Shown here: positions 1 to 6,604 of the stretch, in pieces
Layout: each line of letters starts with the position of its first letter
How positions within the stretch are numbered: position 1 is the stretch's first letter
Assembly: GCA_018896315.1 (NCBI GenBank)
Contig: JAHIMV010000040.1
Span: 1 to 6,792 of the forward strand
Direction of reading: 5' to 3'
DNA length: 6,792 nt
From: Patescibacteria group bacterium
GTDB taxonomy: Bacteria > Patescibacteriota > Patescibacteriia > UBA2591 > UBA6264
Notes under the pieces: model-generated
What the model saw: only the letters and a program-made list of their open reading frames with translations
Databases searched by the model: none
What the model was told of the DNA's origin: nothing
Made by a program: the position numbers and the translations under genes

Positions 1-113
1 AACAAAGATTAAGAGAGTTTGGCCAACGTAGTTTAATATTGGTTCAGGAAAAATATTATTGGCCTCAAATTGTTAAAGAGATTGAAAAAATTTATGTTCA
101 AGCAATTGATTAA
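1..113 (+). CDS. C-terminal end of a probable glycosyltransferase (partial)
   Basis: An open frame enters from the left edge (first complete codon at base 3) and ends at TAA 111-113, giving the last 36 residues of a protein. The tail contains a YYW motif followed by PQIVKEIEKIY. This resembles the closing helix of GT-B (family 1/4-type) glycosyltransferases, where a Tyr-x-Trp motif is followed by an amphipathic helix ending in a Tyr. That similarity and the downstream GT-C-like membrane protein are the only support, so the family call is tentative. If right, the enzyme would transfer a sugar from a nucleotide-sugar donor at the cytoplasmic face of the membrane. Its end overlaps the next gene by 20 bases if that gene starts at ATG 94, which suggests translational coupling. 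The catalytic part lies outside the window. Confidence 0.5.
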   Translation, partial: QRLREFGQRSLILVQEKYYWPQIVKEIEKIYVQAID

Positions 114-2403
114 CAAAATTAAACAAGATAGATATTATATCTTTACTTTAGTTAGTTTATTATCTGTTATTTTTTGGTATTTGAATTTTTCCGCCAAAGG
201 CGGATCCGCCTCTGGAGGAAAGTTTTGTTTTTTTAGTTTTATCTGCCTGATTGTTTATGGTTTTATTAATTCTCTCTGGTTGGCTAAGCTTTTGAATCGT
301 CGTGGTTTTGAAAAAGAACTTCAGTTTATTTTAGGAGTTTTTTGTTTGTTATTTTTAATCGGTTTTGGCATGGCCGTGCCCATTGTTGTTTACAAAGTTA
401 CCCCAGCCTGTTTATTAATCTGGCTTTTGTTTTTAACTTTAGGTATTTCTTTTTGGGCTAAAAATAGAAAGCAAGAACCAGACTCTATAAGTTTAGAATC
501 CGAGATTAAAACAGGAGAGGCGGTTATTAAATTTAAAAAAATTGTTTATTTTATTTGGGTAATTGTGTTTGTTTTTTCTTTGTTTTTGCTTTTTTATGCC
601 CGAACTGGAGAATATATTCGTTCACCTTGGACAGTGATCCATCATCTTTATATTTATGCCTGGTTGGGCTTGATTATCTTTTTAGGCTTGCTGGTTTTTT
701 CTAAAATCAAATTAAAACACTTTTTATTAATTCTCATTCTTACTTCTTTGTTATTCCATGCTTATTTATTAATTCCTTATCAGGCCGGTTTTGGCGGAGA
801 TAAATGGCGGCACATTGGCGCGGAAAAAATGTTAATGCAGGGAAAAGTATATGAGCCAGTTCTTTTTGGGGATAATGTTTCTTATGCCCAATTAGGGCCA
901 TTAAAAATACCCGAAGTTTTAGTGGCAGGCAATAAAACTTCATACGCTAATATGTGGGGGCTAACTATTGCTTTGTCTTGGTTAACCGGTATTGATATTT
1001 TTTATTTAGATTTAGTTTTAGGATTTTTACTCTTTTCCATATTTTTGCCATTTTTGCTTTTAAAATTTGGTTTATTTTTTTCAAGAAAAAGAGAATTTTT
1101 ACTTCTTTTACTTCTAATGCCATTTTGTTTTTATCCTTTTCAAGCCTATGGCAGTATTACTGTGCCCATGACTTTTGCATTTTTACTTTTTCTTTTTAGC
1201 TTAATTTTTATTAATAAATATTTAACTCAAAAAAATCATTCACCCAAACTTTTATGGGCCTTGATATTTTTAATTCCTTTTTTGTATTTTAGCTATTTGG
1301 TTTATTTAGTTTTGTTTTTGCAAATATTAGTTCTGGCGATTTTGATTAAGAATATTAAGTTGAATAAAAAAATATTTATTCCTGTTTTGATTGTTTTCTT
1401 TTTAATTCTTTTGATTTTTATTCCGGCCCTAGAAACCTATAATAATTATTCTTGGTTAAAAACAGAAACTTCGCTTAAAGAACAGGCTAAAGAAATGATT
1501 AAAGAGTTTCCCGTCAGTCTTTTATTCTCCAAGGCTATTTTTCCTAGAATATATGGTTTAGAGCAGGATAATTGGCTCTACGCCACTGTTGATGAAAAAC
1601 TTTCCCGTTCAGTTTTGTTTGAGGTTTTGCCCTGGGTTTTTATTCTTACTCCATTGGTTTGGTTGTTAGTTATTTTTGGTTTTCTTCAGTTTAGAAAACT
1701 TAAAAACCCTAACATAGGAACGCTGTTTGGTTTAATGTTGATAGTCGTTTTGATTAACCAAATGATTTCTTCTTATTTTATGGATGGCAATCATTTATTA
1801 AGCAAGCGTTTGGTTGTTTTTACTTCTTTTCTATTTTTTATGCCTTTGGCTTGGGGAGTTTATGTTTTGATTGAAAAAGCCGGTAGGATTTTTTCTAAAA
1901 AAAGTTTGATTTTTACTTGCCTTATTTTTATTAGTTTGGTTTCCACTACGGTTTATGCTTCAGGGCCAAAGTTCCAAGTGGTTACCAATGATGAACATAA
2001 AGCGGCTCAATATATTTGGCAGAAAATTAGATCTGGAGACAGTCCCCATTCCGGGACAGTCCCCAATTATTGTGTTTTAGCCAATACCTGGCCTTTATTA
2101 GCGTTAGAAGGGGTTTCTGGCCGGGAAATCATCACCGGTGGTTTTCCTTATTATTACGAGTATCGTCAGCCAGAAAGGGTTCAATTATTTGAAAATATGA
2201 ATAAAAGCCCTTCTGTTCGTTATTTGGAAAAATCCTTGGAAATTACTCAGGCTAAACAATGCTATTTTATGACTGAAGAGCGCTGGGTTTATTATGATGA
2301 TCGAGAGGAAATTATTGATCAATTAGATGATTTATTAGGCGAGCATGAGAATATTGGCAAAGTAATGATTTGGCTTTACCAGTCTAATAAAATAATCAAA
2401 TAA
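94..2403 (+). CDS. Large polytopic membrane protein, GT-C-like glycosyltransferase candidate
   Basis: The product is 769 residues from ATG 94. The frame could also start at TTG 70 (777 residues), but ATG is preferred and gives a shorter overlap with the upstream gene. I count about 16 hydrophobic segments spread over residues 15-620, followed by a soluble tail of roughly 150 residues. The loop near residues 233-241 reads FGGDKWRHI, an acidic and basic motif in a large external loop. This fits the GT-C fold, in which an Asp in an early extracytoplasmic loop is catalytic and the donor is lipid-linked. The tail has a WPLLALEGVSGREI stretch and many aromatic residues. The preceding gene is probably a glycosyltransferase, so a role in envelope polysaccharide or protein glycosylation is inferred. 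Two short repeat-derived segments interrupt the protein (near residues 33-42 and 648-657). It could instead be a polysaccharide polymerase or another multi-pass envelope protein. Confidence 0.6.
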   Translation: MFKQLINKIKQDRYYIFTLVSLLSVIFWYLNFSAKGGSASGGKFCFFSFICLIVYGFINSLWLAKLLNRRGFEKELQFILGVFCLLFLIGFGMAVPIVVYKVTPACLLIWLLFLTLGISFWAKNRKQEPDSISLESEIKTGEAVIKFKKIVYFIWVIVFVFSLFLLFYARTGEYIRSPWTVIHHLYIYAWLGLIIFLGLLVFSKIKLKHFLLILILTSLLFHAYLLIPYQAGFGGDKWRHIGAEKMLMQGKVYEPVLFGDNVSYAQLGPLKIPEVLVAGNKTSYANMWGLTIALSWLTGIDIFYLDLVLGFLLFSIFLPFLLLKFGLFFSRKREFLLLLLLMPFCFYPFQAYGSITVPMTFAFLLFLFSLIFINKYLTQKNHSPKLLWALIFLIPFLYFSYLVYLVLFLQILVLAILIKNIKLNKKIFIPVLIVFFLILLIFIPALETYNNYSWLKTETSLKEQAKEMIKEFPVSLLFSKAIFPRIYGLEQDNWLYATVDEKLSRSVLFEVLPWVFILTPLVWLLVIFGFLQFRKLKNPNIGTLFGLMLIVVLINQMISSYFMDGNHLLSKRLVVFTSFLFFMPLAWGVYVLIEKAGRIFSKKSLIFTCLIFISLVSTTVYASGPKFQVVTNDEHKAAQYIWQKIRSGDSPHSGTVPNYCVLANTWPLLALEGVSGREIITGGFPYYYEYRQPERVQLFENMNKSPSVRYLEKSLEITQAKQCYFMTEERWVYYDDREEIIDQLDDLLGEHENIGKVMIWLYQSNKIIK
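190..219 (+). repeat. In-frame 30-bp GC-rich palindromic element inside the GT-C-like gene
   Basis: The element is two tandem 15-mers. TCCGCCAAAGGCGGA is a perfect 6-bp stem with a 3-base loop, and TCCGCCTCTGGAGGA is the same with one mismatch. The whole 30 bases match their own reverse complement at 26 positions, centred on the perfect 12-mer GGCGGATCCGCC (199-210). It is strikingly GC-rich against very AT-rich surroundings. Its length is a multiple of three, and it encodes a Gly/Ser-rich loop (SAKGGSASGG) between the first two hydrophobic segments. I recall similar CCGCC/GGCGG palindromes scattered in Patescibacteria assemblies, but this is unverified. It is best read as a REP-like dispersed palindrome. 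Confidence 0.7.
2035..2064 (+). repeat. In-frame pair of GACAGTCCCC palindromic repeats inside the GT-C-like gene
   Basis: Two copies of a short palindrome lie 17 bases apart: GGAGACAGTCCCC at 2035-2047 and CGGGACAGTCCCC at 2052-2064. Both are near-versions of GGGGAC-A-GTCCCC, each losing one base pair. The unit spans exactly 30 bases and adds GDSPHSGTVP to the soluble C-terminal domain without breaking the frame. The sequence type differs from the palindrome at 190-219, so two element families hit the same gene. GGGGAC/GTCCCC palindromes are known to me as dispersed, REP-like repeats in several bacterial groups, and RAYT-type transposases move REP elements in general. No transposase is seen here. 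Confidence 0.65.
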
Positions 2404-2497
2404 ACAACTTAACAACTAAACAAATTAACAAGAACAGAAAAGGTTATCTTGTTAAATTGTTAGAGCGAAGCGTTTGTTAAATTGTTAAATTATTAAA
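2403..2497. repeat. Inverted octamer repeat block in the intergenic region
   Basis: This fills most of the 105-base gap between the GT-C-like gene and the next coding region. The left side holds four AACAAnnn octamers in register (2403-2410, 2411-2418, 2419-2426, 2427-2434). The right side holds five TTGTTAAA-type octamers (2449-2456, 2457-2464, 2474-2481, 2482-2489, 2490-2497), interrupted by GCGAAGCGT at 2465-2473. The two sides are inverted relative to each other. The best stem pairs 2419-2432 with 2448-2461 (13 of 14 positions) around a 15-base loop. There is no T run directly after the stem, so it is not a standard intrinsic terminator. It may be a dispersed repeat, a protein-binding array or a weak RNA structure. 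Confidence 0.6.
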
Positions 2498-2508
2498 GCT
2501 GTGCGTTT

Positions 2509-3387
2509 ATGAGACATATTTTATACATTTACCGCACTCTACTGGTCGTTGCCTTTTTACTATTGTTGGCTTGGCTTTTGAATAAAAACGTGGTCATTGA
2601 TGGGCAGTTGTTTATTTCTCATGATTTTTGCGATTCTTCTAATTTTATTTTTGGTCTTTACCCGGAAAACAGGGTGGGAGGGGTTGAATATGATAATAGA
2701 GACTGTTTTCAGCGTATTTTTGTTGAACCTGCCTATTTTAAAGTAAAAGTGCCGCGTACTTTTTCTCAAGCCAAAGTTAAAATTGTTTATGCTAATCCAG
2801 ACCAGGATTTATTTGAATTAGGTTTAATGAAGAAAAAAGAATTTCCTTTGGATTGGCGTTTTACTTTAAAGCCTTTGGAAAACAAAATTTTTAATAATTT
2901 AAACTGGGAGTTAATTGTTAAACAAGGGGTTAGTTTATGGCAAAAACAAAAAAGATTTGCCGCTATTTATGAGTTTGTTAATAATGTACCTGATGATCAA
3001 AAAACAGCCACTTTTCATTATCAGTTTAGTCCAGAAGCAATTAAAGATTCAACTAAGGTCATAGCTTGGAATCTAGAGACAAATTTAGATTATGTTGATT
3101 ATATTATTGCTCAGTATCAAGTACCAGAAGTAGTAGTTAGTCAATCGTTAACAGAGACAATTTGGCAGGAAAATTCAGTTGAGTTTTTAGTTGGGGGAGA
3201 GCACATGAATGATAATCATTTAGAATTTATTCTTTCGGCTCCGAGCTTAACCCATAGCCGCCACGAAATTAAAATTAAAAGAGTGGAAATTGAATTAATT
3301 AGACCAGCCACTAATTGGTCAGACTTTTTTAATGATTTAAAAAATTATTTTTTAAGAAAGATATCAAATGTCAGAAACAAGTTTTAG
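2509..3387 (+). CDS. Uncharacterised membrane-anchored extracytoplasmic protein
   Basis: The product is 292 residues. The start is ATG 2509: an in-frame stop at 2494-2496 lies just upstream, and there is no clear Shine-Dalgarno sequence. A hydrophobic segment at about residues 9-24, preceded by Arg and Tyr residues, looks like a signal anchor or uncleaved signal peptide. The remainder is probably outside the membrane and rich in alternating beta-type stretches. Notable motifs are GLYPENRV (49-56), then EPAYFKVKVPR (73-83) followed by KVKIVYANPD. Two Cys (41 and 66) could form a disulfide. I do not recognise a characterised family. The YF-x-V-x-x-PR pattern reminds me of hypothetical proteins in Patescibacteria glycosyltransferase regions, from memory only. 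Its position after a GT-C-like gene and its overlap with a small membrane protein suggest an envelope-associated role, which is inference. Confidence 0.75.
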   Translation: MRHILYIYRTLLVVAFLLLLAWLLNKNVVIDGQLFISHDFCDSSNFIFGLYPENRVGGVEYDNRDCFQRIFVEPAYFKVKVPRTFSQAKVKIVYANPDQDLFELGLMKKKEFPLDWRFTLKPLENKIFNNLNWELIVKQGVSLWQKQKRFAAIYEFVNNVPDDQKTATFHYQFSPEAIKDSTKVIAWNLETNLDYVDYIIAQYQVPEVVVSQSLTETIWQENSVEFLVGGEHMNDNHLEFILSAPSLTHSRHEIKIKRVEIELIRPATNWSDFFNDLKNYFLRKISNVRNKF

Positions 3388-3586
3388 AAAATCAGTTTAT
3401 TATTTATTCAGAGAATTATTCTTTGTTAGCGGGATCTGTCTTTTATTACTTTTAATTATTGAAGACCTGCGGCCTGGTTTTGTTAGTTTCTGGTTTGATT
3501 TAAAAATTATTTTATTGCTTAGTTTAATCAGCGGGTTGGTTTGCTTGTTTACTTCAAAGGGGAAAAATGATAAAATGAACATATGA
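3368..3586 (+). CDS. Small two-helix membrane protein
   Basis: The product is 72 residues starting at ATG 3368. A purine-rich AAGAAAG lies at 3354-3360 as a weak ribosome-binding candidate. Two hydrophobic segments, about residues 14-31 and 45-61, are joined by a short loop containing EDLRPG. The basic N-terminus and the Lys-rich C-terminus (SKGKNDK) both suggest cytoplasmic ends, so the protein should form a membrane hairpin. The gene overlaps the end of the upstream gene by 20 bases and the rmuC start by 4 bases (ATGA, 3583-3586). This points to a real, translationally coupled gene rather than a chance frame. No family is recognised. It may be a partner of the upstream anchored protein or simply a linker gene in the operon. 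Confidence 0.65.
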   Translation: MSETSFRKSVYYLFRELFFVSGICLLLLLIIEDLRPGFVSFWFDLKIILLLSLISGLVCLFTSKGKNDKMNI

Positions 3587-4623
3587 ATATAGTCCAATTT
3601 ATAATTTTAATTATTATTATATTAGGTAGTTCTATTGCCTTGTTTTTATTTTTTTCTAGAAAATTTAAAGATTTAAAAGGAAAGATTAAAGATGATGAAA
3701 GTATTGTGAGACTCCAAGGACAGGTAGGCGAAATTAGCAGTAATATACAGTCACACCATCAGGAAAACATTAAAATTGTGGAGGACGTAACCAAAAAATT
3801 AGGTGACCTTGATTCTACTAATAAGCAGGTAATTAATTTTGCTGACCAGTTGCAGAATTTACAGGATATTTTAAAAAACCCAAAACAAAGAGGAATTCTT
3901 GGTGAGTTTTATTTGGAAACTGTTTTAAAAAACGTTTTACCACCCAAAATCTATAAAATGCAGTATAATTTAGGACGGGACCAGAAAACTGATCAGGATT
4001 TAATCGTTGATGCCGCTATCTTTATTAAAGATAAAATTCTACCTATTGACGCCAAGTTTTCTTTGGAAAATTATAATCGGCTAATTAAAGAGCGTGATAA
4101 AGGGAAGAGAATACAACTAGAAAAAATATTAAAAGCAGACTTAAAGCACAGAATCGAAGAAACATCTAAATATGTTCAGCCAGGAAAGGGAACTTTTGAT
4201 TTTGCCTTTATGTTTATTCCTTCCGAAGCCATTTATTATGATTTACTAATAGGAGAAGTAGGTGGGGTGAGCGTGAGTGCGCGCGATTTAATCGAATATG
4301 CTTTTAGAGACAAAAAGGTTATTATTGTTTCTCCTACCACCTTTTTTGCTTATTTACAGATGGTGTTTCAGGGATTGCAATCTTTACAGATTGAAGAACA
4401 TACCAAAGAAATTCAAAGAAATATAGAAAAATTAGGGCGGCACATTATTCAATATGACGAATTTTTAAAGAGATTAGGTAATAATTTAGAAACCACAGTC
4501 AATGCTTATAATAATGCCCATAAAGAATTTCAAAAAATGGACAAAGACATTTTAAAAATAACCAAAAAAGAACAAAATAAGATAGAATCTTTATATTTAG
4601 ATAAACCAAGAAAAGAGGAATAA
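3583..4623 (+). CDS. rmuC: RmuC-family DNA recombination-limiting protein
   Basis: The product is 346 residues, shorter than the roughly 475 of the E. coli protein. An N-terminal membrane segment (about 3-25) is followed by a short coiled-coil-like region (about 28-98). The RmuC core runs from about 99 to 315: NPKQRGILGE (99-108) with E112 nearby, the VDAAIF strand (142-147), IDAK (155-158), FMFIPSEA (209-216) and VSPTTF (249-254). The helical tail is Lys/Glu-rich. RmuC is thought to be a nuclease-like protein that limits inversions at short inverted repeats. The E-D-DxK pattern (for example E108, D143, D156, K158) fits a PD-(D/E)XK-like core, although this assignment is by eye. The shortening is mainly in the coiled coil, which is common in reduced genomes. 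The start at ATG 3583 overlaps the upstream stop as ATGA, indicating translational coupling. Confidence 0.92.
   Translation: MNIVQFIILIIIILGSSIALFLFFSRKFKDLKGKIKDDESIVRLQGQVGEISSNIQSHHQENIKIVEDVTKKLGDLDSTNKQVINFADQLQNLQDILKNPKQRGILGEFYLETVLKNVLPPKIYKMQYNLGRDQKTDQDLIVDAAIFIKDKILPIDAKFSLENYNRLIKERDKGKRIQLEKILKADLKHRIEETSKYVQPGKGTFDFAFMFIPSEAIYYDLLIGEVGGVSVSARDLIEYAFRDKKVIIVSPTTFFAYLQMVFQGLQSLQIEEHTKEIQRNIEKLGRHIIQYDEFLKRLGNNLETTVNAYNNAHKEFQKMDKDILKITKKEQNKIESLYLDKPRKEE
4614..4620 (+). promoter_or_regulatory. Ribosome-binding site of the permease gene
   Basis: AGAGGAA, five bases upstream of ATG 4626, is one of the clearer Shine-Dalgarno matches in the window. It lies within the last codons of rmuC (Lys-Glu-Glu), so the permease is likely translated from the same message. 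It supports ATG 4626 as the start. Confidence 0.55.
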
Positions 4624-4625
4624 TT

Positions 4626-5765
4626 ATGAGTAAACATAATTCTCGTTTTATTCGTTCAACATCCGTTTTAGTCGGCACCATTGTTGGTGCCGGAATTTTT
4701 GGCTTGCCTTATGCTTTTGCTCAAAGCGGTTTTATTGTTGGCCTTGTATATTTATTAATACTGGCAGCTGTTTTTTATTTGATAAATCTTTGTTATGCAG
4801 AGGTGATTTTACGGACTAAAGATGAGTTGGAAATGGCTGGTTATGTTGAGCGTTATTTAGGAAAAAAAGGAAAGATTTTAATTACTTGTTCATTAGTTTT
4901 AGGAATTTACGGAGCTTTAGTCGCTTATACTATTGGCGTAGGAGAATTTCTTTTTTCATTATTAAACCCTTTATTTGGTGGTAGCCAGGTTTTGTGGTCT
5001 TTGGTTTTTTGGGCTATTGCCAGCCTTTTAGTTTTAAAAGGAATTGGTATTGTTAGTAGAATAGAAGTAGTTATGGCATTAGGTTTAGTCATTGTTGTTT
5101 TATTGGTTTTTGGTTTAAGTTATCCTTATTTAAATTTTGATAATTTAAAAACAGTTAATGTAAAAAATATATTTTTTCCCTATGGCGTAGTCTTATTTGC
5201 CTTAGGTGGGGCTTCAGCTTTGCCAACTATAAGAAGAATTCTTGGGGATAAGGTTAGTTTGATTAAAAAGTCTTTAGGCTTGGGGATATTAATTCCAGTA
5301 TTGATTTATATTATCTTTTGTTTTTCTGTTGTTGGGGTTAGTGGTTCAGATACTTCTGAAACCGCTATAATTGGTTTAGCCAGTTTTACCAATGGCAAAA
5401 TTTTATTAATTGGCGGTATCTTTGGTATTTTAGCCATGACCACTTCTTTTTTAGCTCTTGGTTTTATTCTTAGAGAATTGTTTCATCGAGATTACAAAAT
5501 CCCTTTATTACCGGCCTGGGTTTTAACCGTGTTTATTCCTTTAATAATTTTTCTTTTAGGATTAAGAAGTTTTATTTTGGTTGTTGGTTTAGCCGGTGGA
5601 ATTCTTTCCGGGATTCAGGGAATTATTTTAATTGCTGCATATTATCAAGCCAAGAAAAAAGGGGATTGTTCTCCAGAGTTTAGTTTTAACTTGCCCAAAG
5701 TTTTGGCTTATTTTATTTATTTGATTTTTATTTTTGGCATTATTTACCAGTTTATTTATATTTAA
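4626..5765 (+). CDS. Aromatic amino-acid permease family transporter (APC superfamily)
   Basis: The product is 379 residues with about 11 hydrophobic segments, the size and topology of the tryptophan/tyrosine permease and related amino-acid/auxin permease families. The first membrane segment carries GTIVGAGIFGLPYAF (17-31), the glycine-rich unwound helix that binds the amino-acid backbone in APC-fold carriers. A second signature, FALGGASALPTIRRIL (191-206), matches the broken sixth helix. The protein should import an amino acid across the cytoplasmic membrane with H+ or Na+. The substrate (Trp, Tyr, Phe or another) cannot be read from the sequence. The gene begins two bases after the rmuC stop with a good ribosome-binding site. 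An uptake carrier fits the amino-acid auxotrophy typical of reduced Patescibacteria genomes, though that is inferred. A broader SLC36/38-like amino-acid transporter is the main alternative. Confidence 0.85.
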   Translation: MSKHNSRFIRSTSVLVGTIVGAGIFGLPYAFAQSGFIVGLVYLLILAAVFYLINLCYAEVILRTKDELEMAGYVERYLGKKGKILITCSLVLGIYGALVAYTIGVGEFLFSLLNPLFGGSQVLWSLVFWAIASLLVLKGIGIVSRIEVVMALGLVIVVLLVFGLSYPYLNFDNLKTVNVKNIFFPYGVVLFALGGASALPTIRRILGDKVSLIKKSLGLGILIPVLIYIIFCFSVVGVSGSDTSETAIIGLASFTNGKILLIGGIFGILAMTTSFLALGFILRELFHRDYKIPLLPAWVLTVFIPLIIFLLGLRSFILVVGLAGGILSGIQGIILIAAYYQAKKKGDCSPEFSFNLPKVLAYFIYLIFIFGIIYQFIYI

Positions 5766-5772
5766 TGGATTC

Positions 5773-5793
5773 TGTAGACCCTCGATGTCTACA
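5773..5793. repeat. Intergenic 21-bp hairpin (7-bp perfect inverted repeat)
   Basis: TGTAGAC (5773-5779) and GTCTACA (5787-5793) are perfect reverse complements around the 7-base loop CCTCGAT. The hairpin starts eight bases after the permease stop and ends 18 bases before the nuclease start. The bases after it (CTTTAGC) are not a T run, so a classical Rho-independent terminator is doubtful. It could be a dispersed palindrome, an attenuating or mRNA-stabilising stem, or a regulator site. Confidence 0.55.
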
Positions 5794-5811
5794 CTTTAGC
5801 AAACCACATTT

Positions 5812-6582
5812 ATGAAAGAATTTAAAAAAGGAGATAAAATATCTCAATTAAGGCAAATAATAATCATAATACTTGCTGTTTTAGCCGGCGTTGTTGGAAG
5901 TGATTTGGCTGATTTTTTTTCAGATACTCCTGTTACTGAGGAAGTTGTTGAAAGGGTTGGAGATAAGTTGCATTTAGTGACAGAAGTGATTGATGGCGAT
6001 ACAATTATAGTTGATGGCTCTACGCGGGTTCGCTTTATAGACATAGACGCTCCTGAATCTGGTGAATGCTATTATTCAGAGTCAAAACAGGCTTTAATGA
6101 ATTTAGTAGAAGGGGAATATGTACGTTTGGAAAAAGATATTTCAGGAGTAGATGGTTATGGCCGGTCGCTTCGTTATGTGTTTTTACCTCAAGAAGATGT
6201 TATGGATGATATATTTGTTGATAATTATATGTTAGAACAAGGGTTTGCTGATATCCGTGAATTGTCGCAGGACAGAAGATACAGGAGTATTTTAATACAT
6301 GGCCGGAATGAGGCTGTGGCTTCAAATAAAGGGATGTGGGGAGAATGTGAACAAGAATTAGAAGAAGAAATGGAAAGGTTTGAAACAGATGCTCCTCCGC
6401 CAAATCCCGATTGTGTTATAAAAGGCAATATTTCAGAGCATGGGTATGGGAAAACATATTTTCCTCCGGGTTGCGCTAATTACAAGAGAGTAAAAATAGA
6501 TTTTGAAAAAGGGGATATGTATTTTTGTACAGAAGAAGAGGCTGAAGCCGCCGGCTTTAAAAAAGCCGAGAGTTGTAGATAA
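5812..6582 (+). CDS. Membrane-anchored thermonuclease (SNase-like) with C-terminal four-Cys domain
   Basis: The product is 256 residues. The N-terminal hydrophobic segment (about 15-33) should export or anchor it. The SNase domain spans about 52-178. It has DGDT (61-64) for calcium binding, R74 and E82 in RFIDIDAPE, and R118 in DGYGR. These align with Arg35, Glu43 and Arg87 of staphylococcal nuclease, and the metal-ligand Asp40 matches D79, so the catalytic set is complete. After an acidic linker and PPPNP comes a small domain with C201, C221, C239 and C255 in the pattern CVIKGNIS, PPGCANY, YFCTEEEAEAAGF. It resembles the Ada-type zinc-binding fold found behind such nucleases and probably binds metal and nucleic acid. 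The likely role is degrading external DNA or RNA, perhaps for nucleotide scavenging. ATG 5812 has no good upstream ribosome site, while an AAGGAG lies inside the gene at 5828-5833. Confidence 0.88.
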   Translation: MKEFKKGDKISQLRQIIIIILAVLAGVVGSDLADFFSDTPVTEEVVERVGDKLHLVTEVIDGDTIIVDGSTRVRFIDIDAPESGECYYSESKQALMNLVEGEYVRLEKDISGVDGYGRSLRYVFLPQEDVMDDIFVDNYMLEQGFADIRELSQDRRYRSILIHGRNEAVASNKGMWGECEQELEEEMERFETDAPPPNPDCVIKGNISEHGYGKTYFPPGCANYKRVKIDFEKGDMYFCTEEEAEAAGFKKAESCR

Positions 6583-6587
6583 ATGTA

Positions 6588-6593
6588 TATAAT
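6588..6593 (+). promoter_or_regulatory. Possible -10 element before the DinD-like gene
   Basis: A perfect TATAAT lies 11 bases before ATG 6605, preceded by TG two bases upstream (one base off the extended -10 spacing). There is no convincing -35 about 17 bases further up. Transcription would start near 6600, giving a nearly leaderless message. TATAAT is common by chance in DNA this AT-rich. Confidence 0.25.
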
Positions 6594-6604
6594 AAAAATA
6601 ATTT

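Noticed and set aside
70..93. TTG 70 as the start of the GT-C-like gene
   Set aside because: It adds only eight Lys/Leu-rich residues with no good ribosome site. ATG 94 is the more usual start codon and reduces the overlap with the upstream gene.
740..943. Minus-strand open frame opposite the GT-C-like gene
   Set aside because: It is a shadow of a strong coding gene, with no recognisable domain and no ribosome site. The other short minus-strand frames are rejected for the same reason.
2403..2497. CRISPR array
   Set aside because: The units are only 8 bases and contiguous with no unique spacers, and they change orientation midway.
3584..3589. TGA recoded as glycine (SR1/Gracilibacteria code)
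   Set aside because: TGA ends the 72-residue gene at the rmuC junction and is absent inside the main frames. A TAG two codons later makes this site alone uninformative, but the overall pattern fits the standard code.
5828..5833. AAGGAG inside the nuclease gene as a ribosome-binding site for a later start
   Set aside because: The only in-frame codon at suitable spacing is ATA 5839, and no ATG, GTG or TTG follows nearby. ATG 5812 is kept.
6552..6568. CGGCTTT-AAA-AAAGCCG stem at the end of the nuclease gene, as an intrinsic terminator
   Set aside because: The stem is perfect but lies inside the coding sequence and is not followed by a T run. It is explained by Gly-Phe-Lys-Lys-Ala codons.
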